Positions 38,211-47,528 are shown, counted from the first letter of the stretch. The stretch: 59,755 nucleotides of DNA from Bacillus tequilensis KCTC 13622 (GCF_000507145.1 NZ_AYTO01000005.1:1-59755), one strand, 5' to 3'. A program made the numbers and translations. The notes: a model not told the origin generated them from the sequence alone.

Positions 38211-38246
38211 AAAAAATCCGCCGCGGCTTTTGCACGCGGGCGGATG
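38211..38246 (-). terminator. yulF terminator
   Basis: ATCCGCCGCG pairs with CGCGGGCGGAT; on the minus strand a T6 run follows. Confidence 0.83.
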
Positions 38247-38249
38247 TTT

Positions 38250-39236
38250 TCAGGCTTGATCAGCAGGGTAGATAATCCTCATTTGCTTTCTTGCTTCTTC
38301 CATGATTTTCGCGGTGATTAAAGACCGTTCAAATGTATTTTCTTCAGATTCCTGCTTTTTCTCTTTTATGAGTGTGACAAATTCTTCTGCTTCGTAGAAC
38401 ATCGCCGGTTTAGGATCATGAATTGAGATGTTTTCCAAACGGCCGTCACGATAGCGGATTTCCACTCGTTCAGGACGGTGAATCGCATCGATTACAATTG
38501 TCCCGTCTTCACCTTGGATTTCCGCAGGGGCGTAGGAAGTAGAGATTTTAGAATGCATCAGAACGGCTTCAAAACCGTCGTAAGACAGAATGACGGTGCC
38601 TTCTCCATCCACTCCGGAAGATAAAGCATATCCGTTCGCTTTCACATCCTGCGGCTCACCAAACAGCACGACAGCAGGATAAATACAATAGACGCCGATA
38701 TCCATTAATGATCCATTGGAAAGCTCAGGCTGAAACGCATTCAAGACGGTTCCGTTTCTAAACGCGTCATAGCGTGAGGAGTACTGGCAGTAGCTTGCGG
38801 TAAATCTGCGGACAGTTCCGATTTTATGTAAGTGTTTTTTCAGCTCTTTGAAATTCGGCAGGAAAGTGGTCTTCATCGCTTCCATAAGCACAACGCCGTT
38901 TTCCTTAGCCGCTGAAATCATCTCTTCTGTTTCTTTTGTATTCGAAGCAAACGGCTTCTCGCAAAGCACATGCTTGCCATGGTTCATAAAGAGAACGGCT
39001 TGTTCTTTGTGAAGAGCGTTCGGGCTGGCTATATATACGGCATCAAAGCAATTGCTTGCCGCCATTTCCTGAAGGTCTGAGAAGATGTGATCAGCACTGT
39101 GTTTAGCGGCAAACTCGGCAGCGCGTTCAGCCGATCTTGAATAAACAGCTGTCAGCTGAAAATCTTCTATCTCTGCTGCTGATTCAAGAAAGCGGTCTGT
39201 AATCCAGTTGGTTCCTATTATTGCAAAACGTATCAC
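38250..39236 (-). CDS. yulF: Gfo/Idh/MocA family NAD(P)-dependent oxidoreductase YulF
   Basis: 328-residue cytoplasmic oxidoreductase. N-terminal Rossmann fold starts 'IRFAIIGTNWITDRFLESA', with the family signature 'VLCEKPFASN' (catalytic Lys about 97) and the C-terminal alpha/beta domain containing 'DIGVYCIYPAVVLFG'. Likely acts on a sugar, inositol or related polyol; substrate unknown. ATG at 39236 follows AAAAGGAGCGATAAC. Monocistronic between the chemoreceptor array and yubA. Confidence 0.88.
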   Translation of the reverse strand: MIRFAIIGTNWITDRFLESAAEIEDFQLTAVYSRSAERAAEFAAKHSADHIFSDLQEMAASNCFDAVYIASPNALHKEQAVLFMNHGKHVLCEKPFASNTKETEEMISAAKENGVVLMEAMKTTFLPNFKELKKHLHKIGTVRRFTASYCQYSSRYDAFRNGTVLNAFQPELSNGSLMDIGVYCIYPAVVLFGEPQDVKANGYALSSGVDGEGTVILSYDGFEAVLMHSKISTSYAPAEIQGEDGTIVIDAIHRPERVEIRYRDGRLENISIHDPKPAMFYEAEEFVTLIKEKKQESEENTFERSLITAKIMEEARKQMRIIYPADQA

Positions 39237-39419
39237 TGTTATCGCTCCTTTTACATGATATAGCTAAATTATAGCTTAAAAAGAACAAAATCACATGATA
39301 GATATGACTACGAATGCAAATAGGCTTGAAAGCTTTTCCAGCAATTAACGGTTATTGTTTTTCATTATAGGGACGATAGTGTACAATTTAATTAAACTAA
39401 GTATGACGGAGGAACGATA

Positions 39420-40586
39420 GTGGAGACGTTGCAAACGTGGAGCGGCAGATTCAAGCGATTCTTCTTGGACAATAAGTTTGTTTTATTTTTGCTTGTGCTG
39501 CTGTTGATTGGTTTAAATATTCTTGTTTTTACAAAAACATCATTCATTTTCACCCCGATTATTGTTCTGCTCAAAACGATATCACTGCCGATCATTTTAA
39601 CAGGCATTGTGTTCTATCTGTTAAATCCAGTGGTCGATTTCCTTGAGAGAAGAAGAATCAGAAGAATCTATTCTATTTTGCTGTTATATCTGTTGATTAT
39701 CGGGCTGATCACGATCACGATCGTGTCCATCATCCCCTTTTTAAAAGAACAAATTATGAGTTTGATTGACAACATCCCGAGATATGTGGATGTCGTAGAA
39801 GACCAGACGAAACAGCTGATTGGCAGCAACTTCGTCAATCAGGCCCAGCAAACGATGAACATCAATATATCCGATCTCGCGACAAAGGTTTCAGACCAGG
39901 CAGCGACGATTGTGAACAGCACCTTTACCGGCGTTGGGAATTTTATCGGCGCGCTGACTGAGATTATTATTTCGATCGTCACGGTTCCGTTTATTCTTTT
40001 CTATTTATTAAAAGATGGAAGAAAATTGCCGGTCTACATACTGAAGTTTGTGCCGACTCGATTGAAAGAACAGACATATACAGTCTTAAGCGAAATGAAT
40101 CATCGGCTAAGCTCTTATATCAGAGGCCAGATCATTGTCAGCTTCTGTATCGGCTTTTTGCTGTTTATCGGTTATTTGATTATCGGGCTGGATTATGCTT
40201 CATTGCTGGCCGTCATTGCGGCTTGTACAAGCATCGTTCCGTATTTAGGACCGACGATTGCCATTACGCCGGCGATTATCATCGCAATAGTGACATCGCC
40301 GCTCATGCTGCTCAAGCTGGTTATCGTATGGACTATTGTTCAGCTGATTGAAGGGAAATTGATCTCTCCGCAAATTATGGGGAAAAACCTTCACATCCAC
40401 CCGATTACGATTATTTTTCTGCTATTAACAGCCGGCAAGCTGTTTGGCGTTGTTGGAATCATTCTGGCCATTCCGGGCTATGCGGTTGCCAAAGTCATTA
40501 CAACACATTTATTTGACTGGTTTAAAATGCAATCACACCTGTACGATGAAGAGAAAAAAGAAAATACGCCGGGTCATAAAGTGTGA
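39420..40586 (+). CDS. yubA: AI-2E family membrane transporter YubA
   Basis: 388-residue polytopic membrane protein of the AI-2E/PerM family, with eight hydrophobic segments, a long central extracytoplasmic region (about 105-195) and the late motif '[12 protein letters not shown]' followed by '[17 protein letters not shown]'. Family members export autoinducer-2 in some species, or act as Na+(Li+)/H+ antiporters. B. subtilis YubA's substrate is not settled. GTG start at 39420, seven bases after GGAGGAACGA. uppP follows about 90 nt downstream. Confidence 0.88.
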   Translation: METLQTWSGRFKRFFLDNKFVLFLLVLLLIGLNILVFTKTSFIFTPIIVLLKTISLPIILTGIVFYLLNPVVDFLERRRIRRIYSILLLYLLIIGLITITIVSIIPFLKEQIMSLIDNIPRYVDVVEDQTKQLIGSNFVNQAQQTMNINISDLATKVSDQAATIVNSTFTGVGNFIGALTEIIISIVTVPFILFYLLKDGRKLPVYILKFVPTRLKEQTYTVLSEMNHRLSSYIRGQIIVSFCIGFLLFIGYLIIGLDYASLLAVIAACTSIVPYLGPTIAITPAIIIAIVTSPLMLLKLVIVWTIVQLIEGKLISPQIMGKNLHIHPITIIFLLLTAGKLFGVVGIILAIPGYAVAKVITTHLFDWFKMQSHLYDEEKKENTPGHKV

Positions 40587-40610
40587 TTTTCGTTTATAGT
40601 TATATAAGAC

Positions 40611-40667
40611 GGGCTTTCCATTTATGGAAAGCTCCCATTATGTAAAAAATAAATGTCTAATGGGGAG
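40611..40667 (+). promoter_or_regulatory. Competing hairpins in the uppP leader
   Basis: Hairpin A: GGGCTTTCCAT (40611-40621) with ATGGAAAGC-T-CCC (40624-40636). Hairpin B: CTCCCATTA (40632-40640) with TAATGGGGAG (40658-40667), which contains the uppP ribosome site. The two share 40632-40636, so they exclude one another: A frees the ribosome site and B hides it. A may also act as the end of yubA. Confidence 0.55.
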
Positions 40668-40677
40668 AATCAAAATC

Positions 40678-41508
40678 ATGACTCTATGGGAATTGTTTGT
40701 AGCTGCCATTTTAGGAATCGTAGAAGGCTTAACAGAATACGCTCCGGTTTCTTCGACAGGACATATGATCATAGTAGACGATCTCTGGCTGAAATCAAGC
40801 GCTCTGATGTCAGAAGAAGCTGCCAATTCATTCAAAGTTGTTATTCAGCTAGGCTCCATTTTAGCAGTAGCCATCGTGTTTAAAGACCGGATTTTGAATT
40901 TGCTCGGCTTAAAAAAGAATATTACAAACGACCAGAAACAGGGACATAAATTAAGCATCGCTCAAATTGCCGTCGGGCTTGTGCCTGCAGCTGTTCTCGG
41001 CTTTTTGTTTGAGGATTACATTGATGAATATTTATTTTCCGTTAAAACGGTTGCCTTCGGTTTAATCGCCGGGGCAATCCTGATGCTTTTTGCTGATTGG
41101 GTCAATAAACGGAAAGCAGCGACAGACACACTCGACCGCATTTCCTATAAGCAGGCGATAGGCGTCGGCTTATTCCAATGTCTTGCGCTTTGGCCTGGCT
41201 TCTCACGTTCCGGTTCAACCATTTCCGGAGGTGTTATTCTCGGATTAAACCATAGAGCGGCGGCCGACTTTACCTTTATTATGGCGATGCCGATCATGAT
41301 GGGCGCCAGCTTTTTAAGCCTTGTGAAGCATTGGGACAGCTTAAGCTCGGATATGATGCCGTTTTTCATCGTCGGCTTCGTCTTTGCCTTTGTTGTCGCG
41401 CTATTTGTTGTCCGTTTCTTCCTAAAACTCATTAACAAAATCAAACTCGTCCCATTTGCAATCTATCGAATCATTCTCGGTGTGATTTTACTTTTGATCA
41501 TGATGTAA
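40678..41508 (+). CDS. uppP: Undecaprenyl-diphosphatase UppP (BacA type)
   Basis: 276-residue integral membrane phosphatase that recycles undecaprenyl pyrophosphate to the carrier phosphate for peptidoglycan and teichoic acid synthesis. Signature motifs: 'GIVEGLTEYAPVSSTGH' (about 13-29; Glu and Ser/His active-site residues) and 'LWPGFSRSGSTISGG' (about 165-180, Arg/Ser). About eight TM segments. ATG 40678 is 10 nt after GGGGAG; the frame's upstream ATG lies in the leader hairpin. This type confers bacitracin tolerance. Followed by a terminator and tRNA-Ala. Confidence 0.95.
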   Translation: MTLWELFVAAILGIVEGLTEYAPVSSTGHMIIVDDLWLKSSALMSEEAANSFKVVIQLGSILAVAIVFKDRILNLLGLKKNITNDQKQGHKLSIAQIAVGLVPAAVLGFLFEDYIDEYLFSVKTVAFGLIAGAILMLFADWVNKRKAATDTLDRISYKQAIGVGLFQCLALWPGFSRSGSTISGGVILGLNHRAAADFTFIMAMPIMMGASFLSLVKHWDSLSSDMMPFFIVGFVFAFVVALFVVRFFLKLINKIKLVPFAIYRIILGVILLLIMM

Positions 41509-41514
41509 AACTGA

Positions 41515-41547
41515 AAAATAAGGCTCCTTCCAGAGCCTTATTTTTTC
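41515..41547 (+). terminator. uppP terminator
   Basis: AATAAGGCTC/GAGCCTTATT stem with a T6 tail. Confidence 0.87.
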
Positions 41548-41569
41548 TGTCCATTCAAGAGGAAACAGC

Positions 41570-41598
41570 TTGTTTTTCAAAAAAAAATCATCTATAAT
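41570..41598 (+). promoter_or_regulatory. tRNA-Ala promoter
   Basis: TTGTTT (41570-41575), 17-bp spacer, TATAAT (41593-41598), 18 bp before the tRNA. Confidence 0.75.
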
Positions 41599-41616
41599 AA
41601 ACATGATGTTACATAC

Positions 41617-41689
41617 GGGGCCATAGCTCAGCTGGGAGAGCGCTACGCTGGCAGCGTAGAGGTCAGGGGTTCGAGCCCCCTTGGCTCCA
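41617..41689 (+). tRNA. tRNA-Ala (anticodon GGC)
   Basis: 73 nt forming a full cloverleaf: acceptor GGGGCCA/TGGCTCC, anticodon arm CTACG-CTGGCAG-CGTAG with GGC at 41650-41652, T arm with GGTTCGAGCC. The CCA end is not encoded. It reads GCC and GCU alanine codons. Its 3' 45 nt and the following terminator are repeated at 43868-43945, marking it as an integration site. The gene stays intact. Confidence 0.95.
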
Positions 41690-41722
41690 TACCTGTAAAC
41701 CCTTATTCTATAAGGGTTTTTT
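41645..41722 (+). repeat. 78-bp direct repeat, left copy (attL) in tRNA-Ala and terminator
   Basis: Identical over 78 bp to 43868-43945. It contains the anticodon-arm-to-3'-end part of tRNA-Ala, a spacer, and the AAACCCTTAT/ATAAGGGTTT terminator stem. Such tRNA 3' duplications arise from site-specific integration by tyrosine recombinases. Confidence 0.88.
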
Positions 41723-41859
41723 TGTTTGTAAGGAACAGAGCCAATTACCCAAAAAAGCAATTGGGGACAAATTGGGGACGAAAATTTTATTTTGGGGTCG
41801 TTTAGTTGCTTTTCACCTTCAAATTAGGGTTAAATTGGTCAAACTACGACCGCCATCGT

Positions 41860-41935
41860 AGAACGCACTGTCAAAGAATACATTTATTATGATAACAATA
41901 TTCGTAGCCAAACAAAAAAACCAATCACCGATAAA
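41860..41935 (+). pseudogene. Possible IS3-family transposase C-terminal remnant
   Basis: A short plus-strand reading, 'TVKEYIYYDNNIRSQTKKP', resembles the 'YIxYYNxxRI' end of IS3-group transposases. It is preceded within a few codons by a stop and has no upstream homology that I can see. Very short, so tentative. Confidence 0.25.
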
Positions 41936-41955
41936 ACCATCGGCAATTGGTTTTT
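41914..41955. terminator. Strong symmetric hairpin inside the islet
   Basis: AAAAACCAAT-CA-CCGAT pairs with ATCGG-CA-ATTGGTTTTT. A/T runs on both sides allow termination in either direction; it follows the putative transposase scrap. Confidence 0.65.
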
Positions 41956-42026
41956 GATAAAGGTGTTTTGATCCCTGTCTCACCTGTTTCAAAAACGGGA
42001 GGTTAGTCCCTAGTGAGAGGGCTTTT

Positions 42027-42683
42027 TTATTTGATAGAAACGTGATGTGTGTACCAGTTTCCCGTTGCTGTGAATCGTAATTCCATATGGCCGTGGCGGT
42101 TACCGCCATACTTTACAAACGTGTAATCAGAATTGGCGATTGCATCCTTGGCCGTTTTGTCAATGTTTGCAATTTTTTTGGAAGTGATTTTACCATTCCA
42201 ACCAGCGAAACCTGAAGCGGAGGCGCTCGGCGGGTTTTCCCACTTCGTTATTTTCTTTCCATATTCGTATGAATAGTTGTCGCTTACTCGAATATCGTAT
42301 AATTTTAGCCCTGCAAATTTTACAGCGTAATAGCCACTTGCTGTTTTATTTTGAGTGGCTTGTGTTTTTATCTTCTCCATTCCCATATCTGTACTGACGC
42401 CCATTTCCACAGTGAAACCATTGCCGAGATCGATTTTTTGATATGGGTGATTTTTGCTGACATGCATACTGTTTAAAGCCTTATTTACTTCTTTTACAGT
42501 TGGGATTTTCTCAGATGAAAGAGTTCTCAAGTTTTTTTGTTTTGTTACCTCGTGAAGGGTTCCCTTATCAATAATCAAATCTGATTCCTTGTCCACTTTT
42601 TCGGCAGCATTAGCATGAAGACTGAACAGGGGTGAAAAACTCAAAGCCAGAGTGAATAAAATACCAACGGCAAATTTTTTCAT
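42027..42683 (-). CDS. Secreted protein of unknown function, islet cargo
   Basis: 218-residue protein with a clear Sec signal peptide: 'MKKFAVGILFTLALSFSPLF' followed by 'SLHANAAEK', likely cut after ANA-A near residue 27. The mature part is about 190 residues, lysine-rich, without cysteine. The C-terminal half is probably beta-rich ('YYAVKFAGLKLYDIRV', 'GNWYTHHVSIK'). No catalytic motif recognised. ATG 42683 follows GGGAGGAGATAGA; the longer frame is rejected. It lies divergent from a small membrane-protein gene 200 bp away. Toxin, adhesin or enzyme inhibitor are all possible; none is supported. Confidence 0.8.
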   Translation of the reverse strand: MKKFAVGILFTLALSFSPLFSLHANAAEKVDKESDLIIDKGTLHEVTKQKNLRTLSSEKIPTVKEVNKALNSMHVSKNHPYQKIDLGNGFTVEMGVSTDMGMEKIKTQATQNKTASGYYAVKFAGLKLYDIRVSDNYSYEYGKKITKWENPPSASASGFAGWNGKITSKKIANIDKTAKDAIANSDYTFVKYGGNRHGHMELRFTATGNWYTHHVSIK

Positions 42684-42883
42684 TCTATCTCCTCCCTTAA
42701 GTATTCGTTTCCCATGGTAACGCAATGTTTAATTTTGGTAAACGAGACTAAAGTAACAAAAGTGTGAAATATGCAGGGGATTAGGTTCTGTTCTGGCAAT
42801 CGTGGTATAAAAGTAAATGATGGTATTTTCCCATTTAAACAACCTTTTGGCAGGTGTATATTAAATGAAAGGGAGGGATGTTT

Positions 42884-43282
42884 TTGGTCAAGGTTATATT
42901 ATCATTTGTTTATTTACTTGGCTTTATCTTTTTGAGTAGATGGTCTTTTGATGGTTTTTTTCATGAAAATTATTTTTCGATTTTTGGCTTTTTGTGGTCT
43001 ATTATTTTTACGTTTTTCGTCGGCATTTACACTGGAAGCCCATTGCTTTTTAAAAAGATAACACGATCGAAACGGTTAACTTTTAAAAACAAAAAAGCAT
43101 TTTACGTTTTAAGCGGAACGGCAGTTATCTTTTTTGCTCTATATTTCATCTTCTCTAAATCTCTCATAAACGAAATTGCGCCCTACACTGTCTTGAGCGG
43201 GTATATACTGACTTGGGCATCAGGGATAACTCTTACCATATTATTAAAGCCACAAAACGATGGGGATGCGCAAACAACATAA
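42884..43282 (+). CDS. Small polytopic membrane protein, islet cargo
   Basis: About 132 residues with four TM segments ('VILSFVYLLGFIFLSRWSF', 'FLWSIIFTFFVGIYTG', 'FYVLSGTAVIFFALYFIF', 'TVLSGYILTWASGITLTILL') and a basic loop after TM2. A GGGAGGG site directly abuts an ATG at 42878, so the TTG at 42884, 7 nt away, is the better start. A hairpin terminator follows. Divergent from the secreted-protein gene; an immunity or export role would fit but is speculation. Confidence 0.65.
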   Translation: MVKVILSFVYLLGFIFLSRWSFDGFFHENYFSIFGFLWSIIFTFFVGIYTGSPLLFKKITRSKRLTFKNKKAFYVLSGTAVIFFALYFIFSKSLINEIAPYTVLSGYILTWASGITLTILLKPQNDGDAQTT

Positions 43283-43295
43283 ACGTAATAATTAG

Positions 43296-43323
43296 ACCGC
43301 AGACAAACTGCGGTTATTTTTTG
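43296..43323 (+). terminator. Terminator after islet membrane-protein gene
   Basis: ACCGCAG/CTGCGGT stem, then TATTTTTT. Confidence 0.75.
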
Positions 43324-43327
43324 TGGA

Positions 43328-43636
43328 ATGTATGAGTTTGATAAAAGGGAATATGTCAAAGCAATCGGCTTTTATCGAGAAGCAGAAAAACATCTTACTC
43401 ATGTAAATGATGATATTGAGAAGGCGGAGTTTCATTTTAAGTTGGCTGAAGCCTACTATATTATGAAGCAAAATCTTATCTCGGTGCACCATGTTAAACA
43501 AGCGATGGACATTTATAATCAGTATGATCTTTATAAAGTGCGAAAAATCCAGTGTCATTTCGTTATATCTGTAAATTATGTTGATTTTAAACATATTGAG
43601 AAACGCTTTCCGCCATTCATTCCGACCACTCCTTAA
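43328..43636 (+). pseudogene. Rap-family phosphatase fragment
   Basis: Residues such as 'MYEFDKREYVKAIGFYREAE', 'DDIEKAEFHFKLAEAYYIMK' and 'FVISVNYVDFKH' match the TPR region around residues 95-190 of Rap proteins (about 375 residues). The 5' third is missing: the homology starts right after a terminator. After 'FKHIEK' the frame departs from the family and stops. It is thus truncated at both ends and surely non-functional. Rap-phr cassettes are frequent cargo of Bacillus integrative elements. Confidence 0.8.
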
Positions 43637-43867
43637 ACAATATTATATTCGAGCAAATGTTCTTTTAGTAACTGTATTGGAATAATTTAGGTTTTGTTTA
43701 AAATAGTTAATTAAATTAACTCCGGACAGGGACGTAAATGGAGTATGATATAATCCCATTTGGGGACAGTGAGGATTTTTAATCAGAAGCTTATGTAAGA
43801 AAACCCTATAAAATTAGGGTTTGAATATAATATAAACCTTCTGTTTGTATCAGAAACCCATCTCAAA
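43637..43867. other. Non-coding right end of the islet
   Basis: A/T-rich DNA with a GTTAATTAAATTAAC palindrome (about 43706), one TTGGGGAC (43760-43767) and a small AAACCCTA/TAGGGTTT hairpin (about 43800-43823). No gene seen. Confidence 0.55.
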
Positions 43868-43945
43868 ACGCTGGCAGCGTAGAGGTCAGGGGTTCGAGCC
43901 CCCTTGGCTCCATACCTGTAAACCCTTATTCTATAAGGGTTTTTT
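43868..43945 (+). repeat. 78-bp direct repeat, right copy (attR)
   Basis: Identical to 41645-41722, including 45 nt of tRNA-Ala 3' sequence. It has no 5' half and cannot form a tRNA. Confidence 0.88.
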
Positions 43946-44016
43946 GTTTTGAAGAATAGGTTCATTTGCTGAATCCTCTAGTTGAGCGCAGTCAAAGTGA
44001 GCAGTTCATCTGTAAA

Positions 44017-44997
<981 letters not shown>

Positions 44998-46527
44998 ATG
45001 AAGACAAAACACTATTGGGTGATTTCTTTGCTCGCTGTTTTAGCGGTCGGGCCGGGATTGATGTCCAACACGGCATTGTCGTCAGTTCAAGGCCTTGTTC
45101 AGAAGACGGTTGGAACAAGTGACTTCACATCAGTGAATCCGATATTGATCGGCAATATGGCCTTTGCTTTATTGGTGCCGGCAGGACCGCTGTTGAGGAA
45201 AAAATTCGGAGCCCGTCAGATCTATCTGGCTTCATTACCTGTTTTTATACTTGGCTCACTGCTTTTCGCATGTTCCAGCGATATTGCATGGATGGCGGCA
45301 GGACGCTTTTTACAGGGTGCGGCTACAGGCGTTATGCTGATGGTTATGATTCCAATGCTTGTTTTGTCATTTCCGATTGAACGCAGAAACTATGCGCTGC
45401 TGGTGCTGATCGGCGGATTTTATGGCTCTGTGATCATCGGCACGATCCTTGGAACAATTGCATCAGGATGCGGCCACTGGAGATGGCTGTTTTACACCTT
45501 TGGTGCACTGTCACTGCTCGGTGTGTTAGTGAGCTATTTCTTTCTTCATGATGAGCATCATGGGGCGGCAGATCAAGAACAGCCGCTCGATAGTGCAGGG
45601 ATCATTTTATCTGTTTGCCTCGCTGCAGCCTCAGCGATTGCATTTATTTTTCTGCAAAAATGGGGGCTTTCATCAGGTTATGTATGGACTGGTTTTGGCG
45701 TTACGTTATGCTTGCTTCTCATTCTATTGATTGTGGAATATAAAGCGAAAAACCCCTTTATTTCTATTAAACAGATGCTGCTGCCAAAACCGGTGCTCGG
45801 CTTATTTATTATAGCTGCGGGAACGATAACGGTAGCTGTCAGCCTTTCTGCTTTTCAGGGCTTGCTCCGTCAAATGTATGGCATTTCTCAGGAGCATCTC
45901 ATTCTTTTAAACTTGACGCTTTTAATCGGAGTGGCGATCGCCGCTGTTGTGAGCGCTTTGTTTTATGATAAAGTCGGGCCCGGGATGCTCGGTATTATAG
46001 GCGCCCTCATTCTCGTATTTGTGAATTTTCAATGGCTGCATATGCAGGATCATTCGTCTCTTTATATGTTCGCAGTGCTGTTTATCATGCTTGCGGCTGG
46101 AACGGGGCTGACAGTCGCCGCAGGACTGATGGGAGCTGCTATGGGCGGCCCGCTGCCCGATTTGGTCAAGAGAATGACAGCCGTTCAGTTTTTAAGGTTA
46201 TTTGTCTATATGGGAGTTCCAATCCTCATCGGCTTTTTCACGAAAAAAGATGCTGCTAGACAGAGCGGTTCGATGCAGGATTCTATGATGACTGCTTATC
46301 ATGATCTCTTTTTCATTTCATTTATCCTGAGCGTGCTGCTCGTTTGCCTGTCATTCTGTATGAACGCTACAGGCATGGGGCACAAGCTGGCGCATAAACC
46401 CCATGATAAAGCGAAACCGACTCCGGAAAAACCAGCTGTTTCAGCACATAGATTGTCACATAAGGTGATACATGATAGAGAATATCGTGATGCACTCAGA
46501 AAGCTTAAACAGAAATATGATATGTGA
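44998..46527 (+). CDS. yubD: MFS transporter YubD (DHA2, 14-TM)
   Basis: 509-residue major facilitator of the 14-TM drug:H+ antiporter group. Motif A-like 'LLRKKFGARQIYLASLPVF' and motif C-like 'VLIGGFYGSVIIGTILG'. The charged C-terminal tail is rich in His/Lys. Substrate unknown. ATG 44998 follows AGGAAGGAATGACAAC; the upstream ATGs in frame overlap the leader hairpin. Confidence 0.88.
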   Translation: MKTKHYWVISLLAVLAVGPGLMSNTALSSVQGLVQKTVGTSDFTSVNPILIGNMAFALLVPAGPLLRKKFGARQIYLASLPVFILGSLLFACSSDIAWMAAGRFLQGAATGVMLMVMIPMLVLSFPIERRNYALLVLIGGFYGSVIIGTILGTIASGCGHWRWLFYTFGALSLLGVLVSYFFLHDEHHGAADQEQPLDSAGIILSVCLAAASAIAFIFLQKWGLSSGYVWTGFGVTLCLLLILLIVEYKAKNPFISIKQMLLPKPVLGLFIIAAGTITVAVSLSAFQGLLRQMYGISQEHLILLNLTLLIGVAIAAVVSALFYDKVGPGMLGIIGALILVFVNFQWLHMQDHSSLYMFAVLFIMLAAGTGLTVAAGLMGAAMGGPLPDLVKRMTAVQFLRLFVYMGVPILIGFFTKKDAARQSGSMQDSMMTAYHDLFFISFILSVLLVCLSFCMNATGMGHKLAHKPHDKAKPTPEKPAVSAHRLSHKVIHDREYRDALRKLKQKYDM

Positions 46528-46529
46528 TC

Positions 46530-46563
46530 AAAGCCTTTTCCTTGAGGAAAAAGGTTTTTTGTT
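46530..46563 (+). terminator. yubD terminator
   Basis: CCTTTTCC/GGAAAAAGG stem and T6 tail. Confidence 0.8.
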
Positions 46564-46679
46564 TGCAATCTTTTCCTAACTTTATCCTTAAAGAATTGAA
46601 AAATATTAGAAGTGCAAGTAAAATTCTAAAAGGTAGATTCTTTTACATTCGTAATCTTTTAACTTGAAGGAAGGTTTTC

Positions 46680-47528
46680 ATGGCTCGTAAAAAACTAAAA
46701 AAACGCAGACTCTTCATTACACTATTTTTCATCGTATCTATTCCGCTAGCCCTGTTTGTATTGGCGACAACTTTATCAAAACCGATTGAAACATCCAAAG
46801 AACCTGAAGAAGTTGATGAACAGCAAGTATTCATTGACAGCCTGTCAGGACATGCACAAATTTTGTATGAGAAATATCATGTTCTTCCCAGCATCACGAT
46901 CGCTCAGGCTATTCTCGAATCTGACTGGGGGAACAGCGAGCTTGCTGCTAAAGCCAACAACCTCTTTGGTGTAAAAGGAAACTATAAAGGACATCACGTC
47001 ACGATGGAAACAGACGAAGTGGAAAAAGGGAAGAGAAAAACCATTCGCGCAAAGTTTCGAAAATACAGCACGTTTTTTGAATCGATGGATGACCACGCCC
47101 AATTGTTTGTCCGCGGCACAACATGGAATAAAAAGAAGTATAAACCGGTGCTTGAGGCTGGAGATTATAAGGAAGCGGCAACTGCCTTGCAAACAGCAGG
47201 ATATGCTACAGACCCTGACTACGCTGACAAAATTAGCGATATTGTGGAAAAATACGATTTAGCTGAGTACGATAAGGTAAATCTATCTCTCAAATCAGTG
47301 AATTTAAACGCCTCCATTAAAGACAGTGCCGTTCAAGACGTATGGTCCAAGCCTTCTACTGACGATCGGTCCATAAAGCTCGCTTCTGTCCAATCTTACG
47401 TCGGAAAAGACATAAAGGTCGTATCTAAAAAGCAGAAAGGCCAATCGGTATGGTACCAATTTCAAATCAATGATAAACTCATCGGCTGGATTGACGATTC
47501 TGCTGTTGAAATAAAGGAAGCAACCTAA
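46680..47528 (+). CDS. lytG: Exo-beta-N-acetylglucosaminidase LytG (GH73)
   Basis: 282-residue exported autolysin. N-terminal signal anchor 'LFITLFFIVSIPLALFVLATTL' (about 11-33), GH73 domain (about 45-200) with catalytic Glu in 'AQAILESDWGNSELA' and 'NLFGVKGNY', and a C-terminal SH3b-like domain (about 215-280, 'QKGQSVWYQFQINDKLIGWI'). B. subtilis LytG is the main glucosaminidase of vegetative growth. ATG follows GAAGGAAGGTTTTC. Confidence 0.94.
   Translation: MARKKLKKRRLFITLFFIVSIPLALFVLATTLSKPIETSKEPEEVDEQQVFIDSLSGHAQILYEKYHVLPSITIAQAILESDWGNSELAAKANNLFGVKGNYKGHHVTMETDEVEKGKRKTIRAKFRKYSTFFESMDDHAQLFVRGTTWNKKKYKPVLEAGDYKEAATALQTAGYATDPDYADKISDIVEKYDLAEYDKVNLSLKSVNLNASIKDSAVQDVWSKPSTDDRSIKLASVQSYVGKDIKVVSKKQKGQSVWYQFQINDKLIGWIDDSAVEIKEAT

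Larger units (their letters stand above)
41645..43945. mobile_element. Decayed 2.2-kb integrative islet at tRNA-Ala
   Basis: Bounded by the 78-bp repeats. Inside are a possible transposase-tail scrap (41860-41930), a secreted-protein gene on the minus strand, a divergent small membrane-protein gene and a Rap-phosphatase fragment. No integrase, excisionase, replication or conjugation gene remains, so it cannot move by itself. TTGGGGAC occurs near both ends (41761, 41772, 43760) and may mark recombinase arm sites. The mixed contents suggest repeated insertion and deletion. Confidence 0.75.

Noticed and set aside
41488..41760. Minus-strand frame across tRNA-Ala and the uppP terminator
   Set aside because: It is antisense to the tRNA and terminator with no ribosome site. 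A matching frame occurs at 43783-43965 only because of the att repeat.
41690..43868. Integrase gene expected in the islet
   Set aside because: No frame of suitable length or with the tyrosine recombinase R-H-R-Y pattern was found on either strand, so the element is called decayed.
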